A stretch of 64,000 nt of DNA from DATARH01 sp050246595 (GTDB taxonomy: Bacteria; Pseudomonadota; Alphaproteobacteria; ATCC43930; CGMCC-115725). Every line of letters starts with the position of its first letter. The first letter of the stretch is position 1. Position numbers and translations under genes: made by a program. Where the stretch lies: positions 1 through 64,000 of the forward strand of contig JBFWVT010000007.1 in assembly GCA_050246595.1 (NCBI GenBank), in the 5' to 3' direction. This document shows, piece by piece, positions 35,160 to 43,585 of the stretch. The notes below the pieces were generated by a model. That model saw only the letters and a program-made list of their open reading frames with translations, was not told where the DNA came from and did no database searches.

Positions 35160-36374
35160 TCAGCTTCTCTCAGCGTCGATCGGGGCCATCCGGCCCGGAT
35201 TGAGAATGTGCGCCGGGTCGAACGCCTCCTTGACCCGCCGCGACAGCGCGGCGAGCGGAGCCGGTTGCGGCTCGAACACGGCGACGGAGCGGCGCAGCGC
35301 GGCCGAGGCTTTCACCAGCGTCGCGTGCCCGGTGCCGCGTTCGTCCGGCCCGCGGATCGCGTGGCGAATCGCCGCGGCGCCGGCATCGCTGGTCTCCGGC
35401 ACCGCGGCCCAGACCAGCCCGCCGCCCCAGTCGAGCAGCCATTTTGCATCGAGCGCCCGCGTCAGTGCCTCGGCCAGTTCGGCGCCGCGGGCGGGCGCGA
35501 CCGAGATGCGCCACACCGCGCGCTCGCCGGGCTCCAGCAACGGTGCGACCTCGCCGATCGCGCGCCACAGCGCAACCGATTCGGCGTCGCCGAGCAGCTC
35601 GGCCGTACCGACGCCGCGATGCTCGGCGATCAGACTGTCGCGGCGCGCCGCGACCGACGGGGCCGGTCCCTCGATCCGCAACGCGACGCGACCCTCGCGC
35701 AGCCCCGCCGTGTCGGAAGGCAGGTAGGCGGCGCCCGATACCTCGTGCGGCGAACCCAGCGCCGCGCTCATCAGCCGCATGGCGGGACCCGGCGCGATCC
35801 CGCGGAACAGCACCGTCGCAACCGTCTCCGGGCGCGGCAATACCTTGACCGTGACCTCTTCGAGCGCCGCCAGGGTCCCATGGGACCCGGCCATCAGCTT
35901 GCACAGATCGTAGCCGGTCACGTTCTTAACCACCTTGCCGCCGGCCTTGAATATCTCGCCCCGGCCGCTGACCCCGCGGAACCCGAGAAAATGATCGCGC
36001 GCCGCTCCGGTCTTGATCCGCCGCGGCCCCGACAGGTTGCAGGCGAGCGCGCCGCCCAAGGTCGATTCGCCGTCGGACCCGAGCAGAGCGCGCCAGTCCA
36101 GCGGCTCAAAGGCAAGCATCTGACCGCATTCCGCCAGGGCACGTTCGATCTCGGCCAGCGGCGTCGCCGCGCCGGCGGTCAGCACCAGTTCGCTCGGCGC
36201 ATAGTCGCGGATGCCGGCGAGAAGCGACAGATCGAGCAGATGCGGCGTTTGCAGCGGCCGGCCGAGCGCTCGTTTCGAGCCGCCGCCGACGATCTCGACC
36301 GGCTCCTCGGCGGTCAGCGCGGCGGCCACCGCGTCGCGCAATTCGGTCAGATCGGCGGGGGCGAACCGGGTCAT
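35160..36374 (-). CDS. glcE: Glycolate oxidase FAD-binding subunit GlcE
   Basis: This 404-residue subunit has the FAD-binding type 4 domain: VEIVGGGSKRALG, the pyrophosphate loop AGAATPLAEIERAL, NLSGPRRIKTGAARDHFLG and VVKNVTGYDLCKLMAGSHGTLA. A C-terminal segment ending AFDPAHILNPGRM is usual for the family. It acts with GlcD and GlcF in glycolate dehydrogenase at the membrane. The ATG is divergent from the pfkB gene with a 154-bp shared gap. The open frame extends further upstream but lacks family similarity. Confidence 0.93.
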   Translation of the reverse strand: MTRFAPADLTELRDAVAAALTAEEPVEIVGGGSKRALGRPLQTPHLLDLSLLAGIRDYAPSELVLTAGAATPLAEIERALAECGQMLAFEPLDWRALLGSDGESTLGGALACNLSGPRRIKTGAARDHFLGFRGVSGRGEIFKAGGKVVKNVTGYDLCKLMAGSHGTLAALEEVTVKVLPRPETVATVLFRGIAPGPAMRLMSAALGSPHEVSGAAYLPSDTAGLREGRVALRIEGPAPSVAARRDSLIAEHRGVGTAELLGDAESVALWRAIGEVAPLLEPGERAVWRISVAPARGAELAEALTRALDAKWLLDWGGGLVWAAVPETSDAGAAAIRHAIRGPDERGTGHATLVKASAALRRSVAVFEPQPAPLAALSRRVKEAFDPAHILNPGRMAPIDAERS

Positions 36375-36465
36375 CGCGGCATAAGTGTCATCGCGAGCGT
36401 GCCGGCGCAATCTCCGTCCCGCCACGGCTTTATGGTCGGTCCGGCCGGCGTGAAGCCGCCCCTTC

Positions 36466-36493
36466 TTGCCGGGCCGGGCATTGTCCCTATACT
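36466..36493 (+). promoter_or_regulatory. Sigma70-like promoter upstream of the PfkB kinase gene
   Basis: TTGCCG (36466-36471), 16-bp spacer, TATACT (36488-36493). The predicted start lies about 30 bases before the pfkB ATG. It is in the glcE/pfkB divergent gap. Confidence 0.5.
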
Positions 36494-36528
36494 CCGCCGC
36501 CTTCCGCGGAAAGGACGAGGACCCGCGC

Positions 36529-37554
36529 ATGACTTCCGCCACCCTCGATGTCGTCGGCATCGGCAACGCGATCGTCGATGTCATCGCGCATGCTGACGAG
36601 CGGTTTCTCGCCGAAGAAGGTCTCATGAAAGGCGCGATGACCTTGATCGACGCCGCGCGCGCCCAGGCGCTTTACACGAAAATGGGACCGGCGGTCGAAA
36701 GTTCGGGCGGCTCCGCGGCGAACACAATGGCCGGCATCGCCTCGCTCGGCGGCCCCGGCTACAGCGGCGGCGGCTATATCGGCAAAGTGCGCGACGACAT
36801 ATTGGGAGACGTGTTCCGCCACGACATCACCGCGACCGGTATCCGGTTCGAGACGCCTTCCGCCATCTCCGGGCCGGGCACCGCGCGCTGTCTGATCCTG
36901 GTCACGCCGGATGGGCAGCGCACGATGGCGACCTATCTCGGCGCCTGCGTCGAACTCGGCCCCGAGGACATCGACCCTAAGCTGATCGAAGCCGCGCAGG
37001 TGATCTATCTCGAAGGCTATCTGTTTGACCCGCCGCGCGCCCAGGAGGCGTTCCGCCGCGCCGCCCAGATCGCGCACCGCGCCGGCCGTCAGGTCGCGCT
37101 GAGCCTGTCGGACCCGTTCTGCGTCGATCGCCACCGCGCCGCGTTCCATGAGCTGATCAGGGGCGAGGTCGATATCCTGTTCGCCAACGAGGCCGAGATA
37201 TGCTCGCTGTACGAAACCGACGACTTCGCGCAAGCCGCGGCTTCGGTGCGCGGCCATGTCGCGGTCGCGGCGCTGACCCGCAGCGCGCAGGGCAGCGTCG
37301 TGCTCGGCCAAGAGGGGACGTATGGCCGGGGCGAGGCGCACGACATCGCCGCGGTGCCGGTCGATCGCGTCGCCGATACGACCGGCGCCGGCGACCTGTA
37401 CGCCGCCGGTTTCCTCTACGGGCTGACCCGCGGCTTGCCGCTGCCGACCTGCGGCGCGATCGGCAGTCTGTGCGCCGCCGAGATCATCAGCCATGTCGGC
37501 GCCCGCCCCGAGGCGGCGCTTTGTGATCTCGTCGCGGCGTCGGGGTATGTCTGA
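36529..37554 (+). CDS. PfkB-family sugar/adenosine kinase
   Basis: This 341-residue ribokinase-fold kinase is closest in style to the adenosine-kinase-like PfkB group (GIGNAIVDVIAHADERFL at the start, GGSAANTMAGIASLGGPGYSGG in the substrate site). The C-terminal signature DTTGAGDLYAAGFLYG holds the catalytic Asp and anion hole. Such alphaproteobacterial proteins phosphorylate adenosine or a related nucleoside or sugar with ATP. The ATG is downstream of a good promoter. A family role in purine salvage would fit, but the substrate is not shown by sequence alone. Confidence 0.9.
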   Translation: MTSATLDVVGIGNAIVDVIAHADERFLAEEGLMKGAMTLIDAARAQALYTKMGPAVESSGGSAANTMAGIASLGGPGYSGGGYIGKVRDDILGDVFRHDITATGIRFETPSAISGPGTARCLILVTPDGQRTMATYLGACVELGPEDIDPKLIEAAQVIYLEGYLFDPPRAQEAFRRAAQIAHRAGRQVALSLSDPFCVDRHRAAFHELIRGEVDILFANEAEICSLYETDDFAQAAASVRGHVAVAALTRSAQGSVVLGQEGTYGRGEAHDIAAVPVDRVADTTGAGDLYAAGFLYGLTRGLPLPTCGAIGSLCAAEIISHVGARPEAALCDLVAASGYV

Positions 37555-37561
37555 ACGGATT

Positions 37562-37656
37562 GTAGGGCGGATGACCCCGGCGAAAGCCGGGGGTAATCCG
37601 CCGGCAGCGGAGACCGGTGCCGGCACGGCGGAATGCGCTCCGCTTTTCCGCCCTAC
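37562..37656. repeat. REP-like palindrome, GTAGGGCGGAT family
   Basis: Ends GTAGGGCGGATGACCCCGGC and GCTTTTCCGCCCTAC are mutually complementary, with an internal hairpin CCCCGGCGAAAGCCGGGG. Same family as 57943-58020; divergent relatives at 17240-17327 and hairpins at 14225 and 24751. Confidence 0.85.
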
Positions 37657-37710
37657 GCCGCTGATTTGACCGGCCGTCTTTCCCGACAGCCGTTCCGTTC
37701 CCATTTACCG

Positions 37711-37801
37711 GTCATGGCCGGGCTTGGCCCGGCCATCCACGAGATATCGGCACCGCCACCGCGGTCGGCTCGTGGATGGCCGGATCAAGCCCGGCCATGA
37801 C
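37711..37801. repeat. Long imperfect palindrome upstream of typA
   Basis: Arms at 37711-37743 and 37769-37801 (GTCATGGCCGGGCTTGGCCC ... matching GGCCATGAC end) are nearly perfect complements; each arm also contains a small hairpin. It ends 28 bp before the typA ATG, so it should lie in or next to the typA leader. A relative occurs at 43411-43479. Confidence 0.85.
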
Positions 37802-37828
37802 GATGATAGAGAGACCGCAAACACCCGT

Positions 37829-39670
37829 ATGGAACTCCGCAACATCGCGATCATCGCGCATGTCGATCATGGCAAGACGACGCTGGTCGATCAGCTCCTG
37901 CGCCAGAGCGGCGCGTTTCGCGCCAACCAGCAAGTCGCCGAGCGGGTGCTCGACTCGAACGAGCTGGAGCGCGAGCGCGGCATCACGATCCTCGCCAAAT
38001 GCACCTCCGTCGTCTGGAAAGACGTGCGCATCAACATCGTCGATACGCCGGGTCATGCCGATTTCGGCGGCGAGGTCGAGCGCATCCTCGGCATGGTGGA
38101 CGGCGTCCTCGTGCTGGTCGATGCCGCCGAGGGGCCGATGCCGCAGACCAAGTTCGTCGTCGGCAAGGCGCTCGCGCGCGGTCTCAAGCCGGTTGTCGTC
38201 ATCAACAAGGTCGATCGTCCCGACGCGCGCGCCGCCGAGGTCCACAACGAGATTTTCGACCTGTTTGCCCTGCTCGACGCCAGCGAGGAGCAGCTCGATT
38301 TTCCGACATTGTTCGCCTCCGGGCGCGACGGCTGGGCGGTGTCCGACCTGTCCGAGCCGCGCCGCGATCTGTCGCCGCTGTTCGAGCTGATCGTCGCGCA
38401 CGTCCCGCCGCCCGGTCTCGGTGCGGAGGGGGCCGATGAAAACGCGCCGTTCGCGATGCTGGCGACGACCCTCGACTACGACCCGTTTCTCGGTCGCGTG
38501 TTGACCGGGCGCATCCATTCCGGCGTCGCGCGGCTCAACATGCCGGTCAAGTCGCTGGGCCGCGACGGGCGGACGGTCGAGCAGGCCAGGCTAACCAAGC
38601 TGCTGGCCTATCGCGGCATCGAGCGCCGCCCGGCCGACGAGGCCAGAGCCGGCGACATCATCGCGGTCGCCGGTCTCGCCGAAACGACGGTGGCCGACAC
38701 GATCTGCGCTCCCGAAGCGACCGAGTCGTTGCCGGCCGACCCGATCGACCCGCCGACCCTCTCGATGAATTTCTCGGTCAATGATTCTCCCCTTGCCGGA
38801 CGCGACGGCGACAAGGTCACCTCGCGCGTCATCGCGGCGCGGCTCCATCGCGAGGCCGAGGGCAATGTCGCGATCCGGGTGCGCGAAAGCAGCGAGAAGG
38901 ACTCGATCGAGGTCGCCGGGCGCGGCGAGTTGCAGCTTGGCGTGCTGATCGAGACGATGCGCCGCGAGGGGTTCGAGATGTCGATCTCGCGCCCGCGGGT
39001 GCTGTTCCGCACCGACCCGGAGACCGGAACGCGGCTCGAACCGATCGAGGAGGTCATCGTCGATGTCGATGAGGCGTTCTCGGGGATCGTCATCGAGAAG
39101 ATGAGCCTGCGCAAGGCCGAGATGCAGGAGATGCGCCCCTCGGGGGGCGGCAAGCTGCGGCTGTCGTTTCTCGCGCCGACCCGCGGTCTGATCGGCTATC
39201 ACGGCGAGTTTCTTACCGACACGCGCGGCACCGGCGTGATGAGCCGGCTGTTTCACGGCTATATGCCGTACAAGGGGCCGGTCGAGGGGCGGCGCAACGG
39301 CGTGCTGATCTCGAACGCGCAAGGGGCGGCGGTCGCCTACGCGCTGTGGAACCTCGAAGAGCGCGGGCCGCTGTTCATCCACCCCGGCGCCGACGTGTAT
39401 GCCGGGATGATCGTCGGGGCGCACAGCCGCGGCACCGATCTCGACGTCAACCCGCTGAAGGGCAAGCAACTCACCAATATCCGCACGACCGCGAAGGACG
39501 AGGCGGTGCGGCTGACCCCGCCCATTCAGATGAGCCTCGAAGAGGCGATCGCCTATATCGACGATGACGAGCTGGTCGAGGTGACGCCAAAGGCGATCCG
39601 GCTGCGCAAACGCCTCCTCGACATCAACGACCGCAAGCGCGCCACCCGCGCCGCGGCGGCTGCCGAATAG
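37829..39670 (+). CDS. typA: Ribosome-binding GTPase TypA/BipA
   Basis: This 613-residue translational GTPase has G1 AHVDHGKTTL, switch I RGITILAK, G3 DTPGHADF and G4 NKVDRPDA, then the EF-G-like domains III and V and the TypA-specific C-terminal domain (RGTDLDVNPLKGKQLTNIRT). It assists 50S assembly and adaptation to stress and low temperature. The ATG at 37829 is at the domain start; the frame is open upstream through the palindrome but without similarity. Its 3' end overlaps the convergent O-antigen-ligase-like gene by 47 bp. Confidence 0.97.
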   Translation: MELRNIAIIAHVDHGKTTLVDQLLRQSGAFRANQQVAERVLDSNELERERGITILAKCTSVVWKDVRINIVDTPGHADFGGEVERILGMVDGVLVLVDAAEGPMPQTKFVVGKALARGLKPVVVINKVDRPDARAAEVHNEIFDLFALLDASEEQLDFPTLFASGRDGWAVSDLSEPRRDLSPLFELIVAHVPPPGLGAEGADENAPFAMLATTLDYDPFLGRVLTGRIHSGVARLNMPVKSLGRDGRTVEQARLTKLLAYRGIERRPADEARAGDIIAVAGLAETTVADTICAPEATESLPADPIDPPTLSMNFSVNDSPLAGRDGDKVTSRVIAARLHREAEGNVAIRVRESSEKDSIEVAGRGELQLGVLIETMRREGFEMSISRPRVLFRTDPETGTRLEPIEEVIVDVDEAFSGIVIEKMSLRKAEMQEMRPSGGGKLRLSFLAPTRGLIGYHGEFLTDTRGTGVMSRLFHGYMPYKGPVEGRRNGVLISNAQGAAVAYALWNLEERGPLFIHPGADVYAGMIVGAHSRGTDLDVNPLKGKQLTNIRTTAKDEAVRLTPPIQMSLEEAIAYIDDDELVEVTPKAIRLRKRLLDINDRKRATRAAAAAE

Positions 39671-40961
39671 CGGGTCCGCCGGCCTCAGGTTCGGCAGCTT
39701 CAGGTTCGACAGCTTCAGGTTTGGCGGCTTCGCGCGCCATCGCGATTATCGCGCACGCCGCGAGGGCGAGCGTCGCGATCCACCATTCCTGCCAGATGCC
39801 CCAGCCGGCCGCCAGGACGGCGCAGGCGGCGGCGAGGCTGCCGCCGGCAGCAGCCGCGTAAATCCGTGGCCACGGGACCGCCGCGAGGCGCTGCCACAGC
39901 CAGAAGAGCAGCAGCGCGAACAGCACCGCGCCGGGCAGTCCGAGTTCGAGCCAGACCTGTAGCGGCGCATTGTGCGGGTGCAGCGGCAACCGCATCTGGT
40001 TCCACCTGATGAGCTGGTCGGCCCCCGGCACCGAGCGCGCCGCATCAAGACCCCAGCCGAGAAGCGGGCGCTCGGCGATGCGCTTTCCGGCGAAATCCCA
40101 GATCAGCAGACGGTGCCCGAACGAGGTTTTGACCGCGTCCGCATCCTGCAAAACGAGCGGATGATCGGCCAGACGCGGCAGGGTCAGCGGCGCGCTCAGC
40201 ACCGCGACGGCCGACAGCGCCGCCATGATCCCGGCGACCAGCCGCCGTTGCAGATAGAGCAGCGCCGCGACCGGCAGAGCCAGCGCCAGCGCGGTCTTCG
40301 CCGCCGTGCCGTCGAGCAGGAATACCGTCGCGCCCATCAGCAAACCGGCGGCGATACCGAGCAGAATGCGGCCGCGGCAGACCAGCAGCGCCGCGATCGG
40401 CAGCAGCATGATTGCCAGCCAGACCGCGAGCTGGTTCAGCCGCGGCAACGCAAAGGGCCGCACGGTTATATGATGGCTGAGGCCCCCATTCGTTACGAAG
40501 TCGAACCACGCCGCGACAAGACCGAGCACGGTTCCGGCAATCGTCAGCAACATCGGAAGCCGCTTGCCACGGGCCGAACGCATGGCGGCGGCCAGCACGA
40601 TCGCGGCTGCGAACAGACCTGCGAGCTGCAATACCTTCAGCAGGCTGCGCGCCGGCGCGATCGCCCACAGCCCCGACACCCCGCCCCACAGCAGCAGCAA
40701 CCCGAACAGCGCGGCCGGTACGCGCAGTCCGCTCCAGCCGCGCGGCGGATCGGCCGCGACGGCGCCGATCGCGCACAATCCGGCGACAGCGGCGAGCGGC
40801 GCCGCCCCGCGCGGCACGAGAGCCAGCATCGTCGGCAGCACCAACAGGCACAGGCCGATCCCGTGCGCGCCAATCGATCCCCAGACTTGTCCGCCGTTTT
40901 CGCGGGGAAGCGCAACATGGGGCGGGGGCGAGGAACCCGGCGCGGACGCGGCGGCCGGCAT
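39624..40961 (-). CDS. O-antigen ligase family (Wzy_C-like) membrane protein
   Basis: This protein of about 445 residues has 10-12 hydrophobic helices and the Wzy_C signature MRLPLHPHNAPLQVWLELGLPGAVLF in its large periplasmic loop (given in part). It would ligate or polymerise lipid-linked glycans at the periplasmic face of the inner membrane. The start is uncertain: ATG at 40961 or 41054. I prefer 40961 because the rpsD promoter occupies 40982-41009. The tail has a degenerate Pro-Glu-Ala repeat (EAVEPEAAEPEAGG) encoded by CTTCAGGTTCG-like tandem units that overlap the end of typA. No other polysaccharide genes are adjacent. Confidence 0.82.
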   Translation of the reverse strand: MPAAASAPGSSPPPHVALPRENGGQVWGSIGAHGIGLCLLVLPTMLALVPRGAAPLAAVAGLCAIGAVAADPPRGWSGLRVPAALFGLLLLWGGVSGLWAIAPARSLLKVLQLAGLFAAAIVLAAAMRSARGKRLPMLLTIAGTVLGLVAAWFDFVTNGGLSHHITVRPFALPRLNQLAVWLAIMLLPIAALLVCRGRILLGIAAGLLMGATVFLLDGTAAKTALALALPVAALLYLQRRLVAGIMAALSAVAVLSAPLTLPRLADHPLVLQDADAVKTSFGHRLLIWDFAGKRIAERPLLGWGLDAARSVPGADQLIRWNQMRLPLHPHNAPLQVWLELGLPGAVLFALLLFWLWQRLAAVPWPRIYAAAAGGSLAAACAVLAAGWGIWQEWWIATLALAACAIIAMAREAAKPEAVEPEAAEPEAGGPAIRQPPRRGWRACGR

Positions 40962-40981
40962 CCCGCCGCCGAGCGTGCGAT

Positions 40982-41009
40982 TTGACTCGAGCTTCCCGCT
41001 GACTATAGT
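40982..41009 (+). promoter_or_regulatory. Strong sigma70-like promoter of rpsD
   Basis: TTGACT (40982-40987), 16-bp spacer, TATAGT (41004-41009): the best promoter match in the window. It drives rightward to rpsD with a leader of about 150 bases, which contains a stable hairpin at 41106-41130. Confidence 0.65.
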
Positions 41010-41105
41010 GCTTCCCCTTTCCCAAGAACGCGGGCGACCCGCCCCGGCCCCCATGCCTCGCTGCGTCGGGCGGCCCTATTGGGACAACAATATTCTCCCT
41101 CGCAA

Positions 41106-41130
41106 CCCTCTCCCCCACTGGGGGAGAGGG
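41106..41130. repeat. Hairpin in the rpsD leader, CTCTCCC repeat class
   Basis: CCCTCTCCCCC and GGGGGAGAGGG form an 11-bp perfect stem with a three-base loop. It belongs to the CTCTCCC...GGGAGAG class seen at 21120 and 46500. It lies in the rpsD 5' leader and could affect transcript stability or S4 autoregulation. Confidence 0.7.
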
Positions 41131-41166
41131 CAGGGTGAGGGGGTAGCTAAAGCGGATTAGGCTGAC

Positions 41167-41781
41167 ATGAGCAAGCGCGAGGAATCGAAGTACAAGATCA
41201 ACCGCCGTCTCGGCGTCAATTTGTGGGGCCGCGCCAAAAGCCCGCTCAACCGGCGCGAATACGGCCCCGGACAGCACGGCCAGCGGCGCAAGAAGCCGTC
41301 GGATTACGGTACGCAGCTCGCGGCCAAGCAGAAGCTGAAAGGCTATTATGCCAATATCGGCGAGCGCCAGTTCCGGCGGCTATACGCGGAGGCGGTGCGG
41401 CGGCGCGGCGATACCGGCGAGAACCTGATCGAATTGCTGGAGCGCCGCCTGGATGCGACCGTGTACCGCATGAAGCTGGCCCCAACACCGTTCGCGGCCC
41501 GCCAGATCGTCAATCACGGCCATGTTCTGGTCAACGGCAGGCGCGTCAACATCCCATCCTATCAGTTGAGCGACGGCGACACGATCGAGCTGAAATCGCG
41601 CGCCAAGGAGATGGTCCTGGTGCTCGAAGCCAGCCGGTCGAGCGAGCGCGACGTACCTGACTACATCGAGATCGATCACGAGCGGATGCGCGGGCGTTTT
41701 GTGCGCGCGCCAAAACTGGCCGACGTGCCCTATCCGGTTACGATGGAGCCGAACCTCGTCGTCGAATACTACTCGCGCTGA
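41167..41781 (+). CDS. rpsD: 30S ribosomal protein S4
   Basis: This 204-residue S4 has the conserved SKREESKYKINRRLGVNLWG start, the N-domain with GPGQHGQRRKKPSDYG, and the S4 RNA-binding domain LERRLDATVYRMKLAPTPFAA with HGHVLVNGRRVNIPSY. In alphaproteobacteria rpsD usually lies alone, as here, outside the large ribosomal operons. It nucleates 30S assembly. A strong promoter and a strong downstream hairpin bracket it as a single-gene transcript. Confidence 0.97.
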   Translation: MSKREESKYKINRRLGVNLWGRAKSPLNRREYGPGQHGQRRKKPSDYGTQLAAKQKLKGYYANIGERQFRRLYAEAVRRRGDTGENLIELLERRLDATVYRMKLAPTPFAARQIVNHGHVLVNGRRVNIPSYQLSDGDTIELKSRAKEMVLVLEASRSSERDVPDYIEIDHERMRGRFVRAPKLADVPYPVTMEPNLVVEYYSR

Positions 41782-41782
41782 T

Positions 41783-41810
41783 CCCTGTGCGGCGCGTGCG
41801 CCGCACAGGG
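41783..41810 (+). terminator. Strong hairpin directly after rpsD
   Basis: CCCTGTGCGGCGC and GCGCCGCACAGGG make a 13-bp perfect stem with a GT loop centre, beginning two bases after the rpsD stop codon. There is no T-tract, so intrinsic termination would be weak by classic rules, but position and stability suggest it ends or protects the rpsD mRNA. Confidence 0.6.
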
Positions 41811-41916
41811 CGGCGCATGCACACGCCGCACGGATGTAACATCATCGTCCCGGTGCGCGGGTCCGGCTTCCGGCCGGTCTCGCGGGCCGGGACGTTTTCG
41901 TTAGCGGGGCTTGTCG

Positions 41917-43221
41917 ATGCTGACCGTGCAGGTGGCGATCATTCTGCTGCTGATCCTGCTGAACGGATTTTTCGCGATGGCCGAGATCGCGGTCGTGTCG
42001 TCGCGTCCGGCCCGCCTGCAGCCGATGGCGGCACAGGGCAGCGCCGGAGCCGAGGCGGCGCTCGAACTGAAAAACGATCCGTCGCGTCTGCTCGCGACGG
42101 TGCAGATCGGGATCACGGTTATCGCCGTCATGTCCGGTACGGTCGGCGAGGCGACGCTTGGCGCTGCGTTGGAGGCGTTTCTCATCGAGCAGGGAGGATT
42201 TCTGGCCGATTACGCGAATGCGATCAGCATGGCGATCGTCGTGATCGGCATCTCCTACCTGTCGGTGGTGTTCGGCGAATTGGTGCCAAAGCGCATCGCG
42301 TTGATCTATCCCGAGCGGATTTCGGCCGCGGTCGCCCGCTTTATGCGCGGCTTGGCGCGGGTCGGCGCGCCGCTCGAATGGCTGCTCAGCACCTCGACCG
42401 ATCTGATCCTGCGCCTGCTGCCGGTGCGCGGCGAGCCGCCCGCCGTCACCGACGAGGAAATCGGCTTCATGCTGCGCGAGGGGGTCGCGTCGGGGCATAT
42501 CCCGCAGGCCGAAACCGCGATCGTCGAAATGGCTCTGCGGCTGGGCGACCGCCGGGTCAGCTCGGTGATGACCCCGCGCACGCAGATCGAATTTCTTGAT
42601 ATCGAAGACTCTGCCGACGAACTGCGCGAGCAGATCCGCAACAGCCCCTATACGCGCTTTCCGGTGATCCGGGGAGGCGCGGAAAATCTGGCCGGCATCG
42701 TCCAGGACAAGGACCTTCTCGCCCGCAGCCTGACCGGCGAGCCGTTCGATCTGAAGGCGGCGCTGCGCCAGCCGCTGTTTCTGCCGAATACGGTCAGCGT
42801 GCTGCGCGCGCTCGAAATGTTCAAGAGCAGCGGCGAGCCGATGGCGCTGGTCGTCGATGAATACGGCGATCTCGACGGTCTCGTCACGCTGACCGACATC
42901 CTTGAGGCGCTGGTCGGCGACATCCCGGAAATCGGCGATACCGACCAGCGCATCGTGCGCCGCGAGGACGGCACCTGGCTGATCGACGGCATGGTCAGCC
43001 TCGACGAGGTCAAGCAGCTGCTCGGCGTCTCGACGCTGCCCGGCGAAGACCCGGAATTTCACACGCTGGGCGGCTATATGATGGCGCGCCTGCACCGCGT
43101 CCCGGTTGTCGCGGACCGGGTGACGGCCGGCGAGTTTCTGTTCGAGATTGTCGATATGGACGGTCGCCGCGTCGACCGCGTCCTGATCATGCCGCTGACG
43201 GCGCAGACCGGGCCGGGCTAG
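41917..43221 (+). CDS. Hemolysin-family (CorC/YtfL-type) DUF21-CBS membrane protein
   Basis: This 434-residue protein has an N-terminal DUF21/CNNM transmembrane domain (NGFFAMAEIAVVSSRPARL, LVPKRIALIYPE), two CBS domains (SSVMTPRTQIEFLD onward and PNTVSVLRALEMF with MALVVDEYGDLDGLVTLTDI) and a C-terminal CorC_HlyC domain from about residue 350. Such proteins take part in Mg2+/Co2+ homeostasis as CNNM-type exporters; the haemolysin name is historical. The ATG at 41917 (after GCGGGG) is favoured over a TTG six bases earlier. Confidence 0.92.
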   Translation: MLTVQVAIILLLILLNGFFAMAEIAVVSSRPARLQPMAAQGSAGAEAALELKNDPSRLLATVQIGITVIAVMSGTVGEATLGAALEAFLIEQGGFLADYANAISMAIVVIGISYLSVVFGELVPKRIALIYPERISAAVARFMRGLARVGAPLEWLLSTSTDLILRLLPVRGEPPAVTDEEIGFMLREGVASGHIPQAETAIVEMALRLGDRRVSSVMTPRTQIEFLDIEDSADELREQIRNSPYTRFPVIRGGAENLAGIVQDKDLLARSLTGEPFDLKAALRQPLFLPNTVSVLRALEMFKSSGEPMALVVDEYGDLDGLVTLTDILEALVGDIPEIGDTDQRIVRREDGTWLIDGMVSLDEVKQLLGVSTLPGEDPEFHTLGGYMMARLHRVPVVADRVTAGEFLFEIVDMDGRRVDRVLIMPLTAQTGPG

Positions 43222-43267
43222 GGCCTGTCGTCAAACGAGTAATTCGGCGGGTTTTCCCTTCCCTGTT

Positions 43268-43347
43268 GTCATCCCGGCGAAGGCCGGGATCCACTGGGCA
43301 ACCGTACGAGCGGCCGAAACGTGGGTCCCGGCTTTCGCCGGGACGAC
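43268..43347. repeat. Imperfect palindrome in the 365-bp gap after the CBS gene
   Basis: GTCATCCCGGCGAAGGCCGG (left end) pairs with CCGGCTTTCGCCGGGACGAC (right end). With 43411-43479 it accounts for most of the gap from 43222 to 43585, where I see no gene. Confidence 0.8.
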
Positions 43348-43410
43348 GATCAGGGCTGAATTTGACGACAGAGTCTAGAGCTATGTCCGGCCGGATCGAA
43401 GCACCCCCTC

Positions 43411-43479
43411 ATGTCGTCTTGGCCGGGCTTGGCCCGTGGACCTTCAGCCCACGGACTTGATCCGTGGGCATCCACGAGC
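43411..43479. repeat. Second palindromic element in the same gap
   Basis: Contains GGCCGGGCTTGGCCCGTGGA and the complementary CCCACGGACTTGATCCGTGG parts, then CATCCACGAG. It is a variant of the element before typA (37711-37801). Confidence 0.65.
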
Positions 43480-43585
43480 CGCTTGGCAAACGATGCAGCA
43501 GGCGCCTGTTTGCGTGCAATCAGCGGTTTCCCCGCCTGCCGGCGGGTTGCCGCGCCTTCTCCGCCCCGATCCAGTCGCGTCGCTC

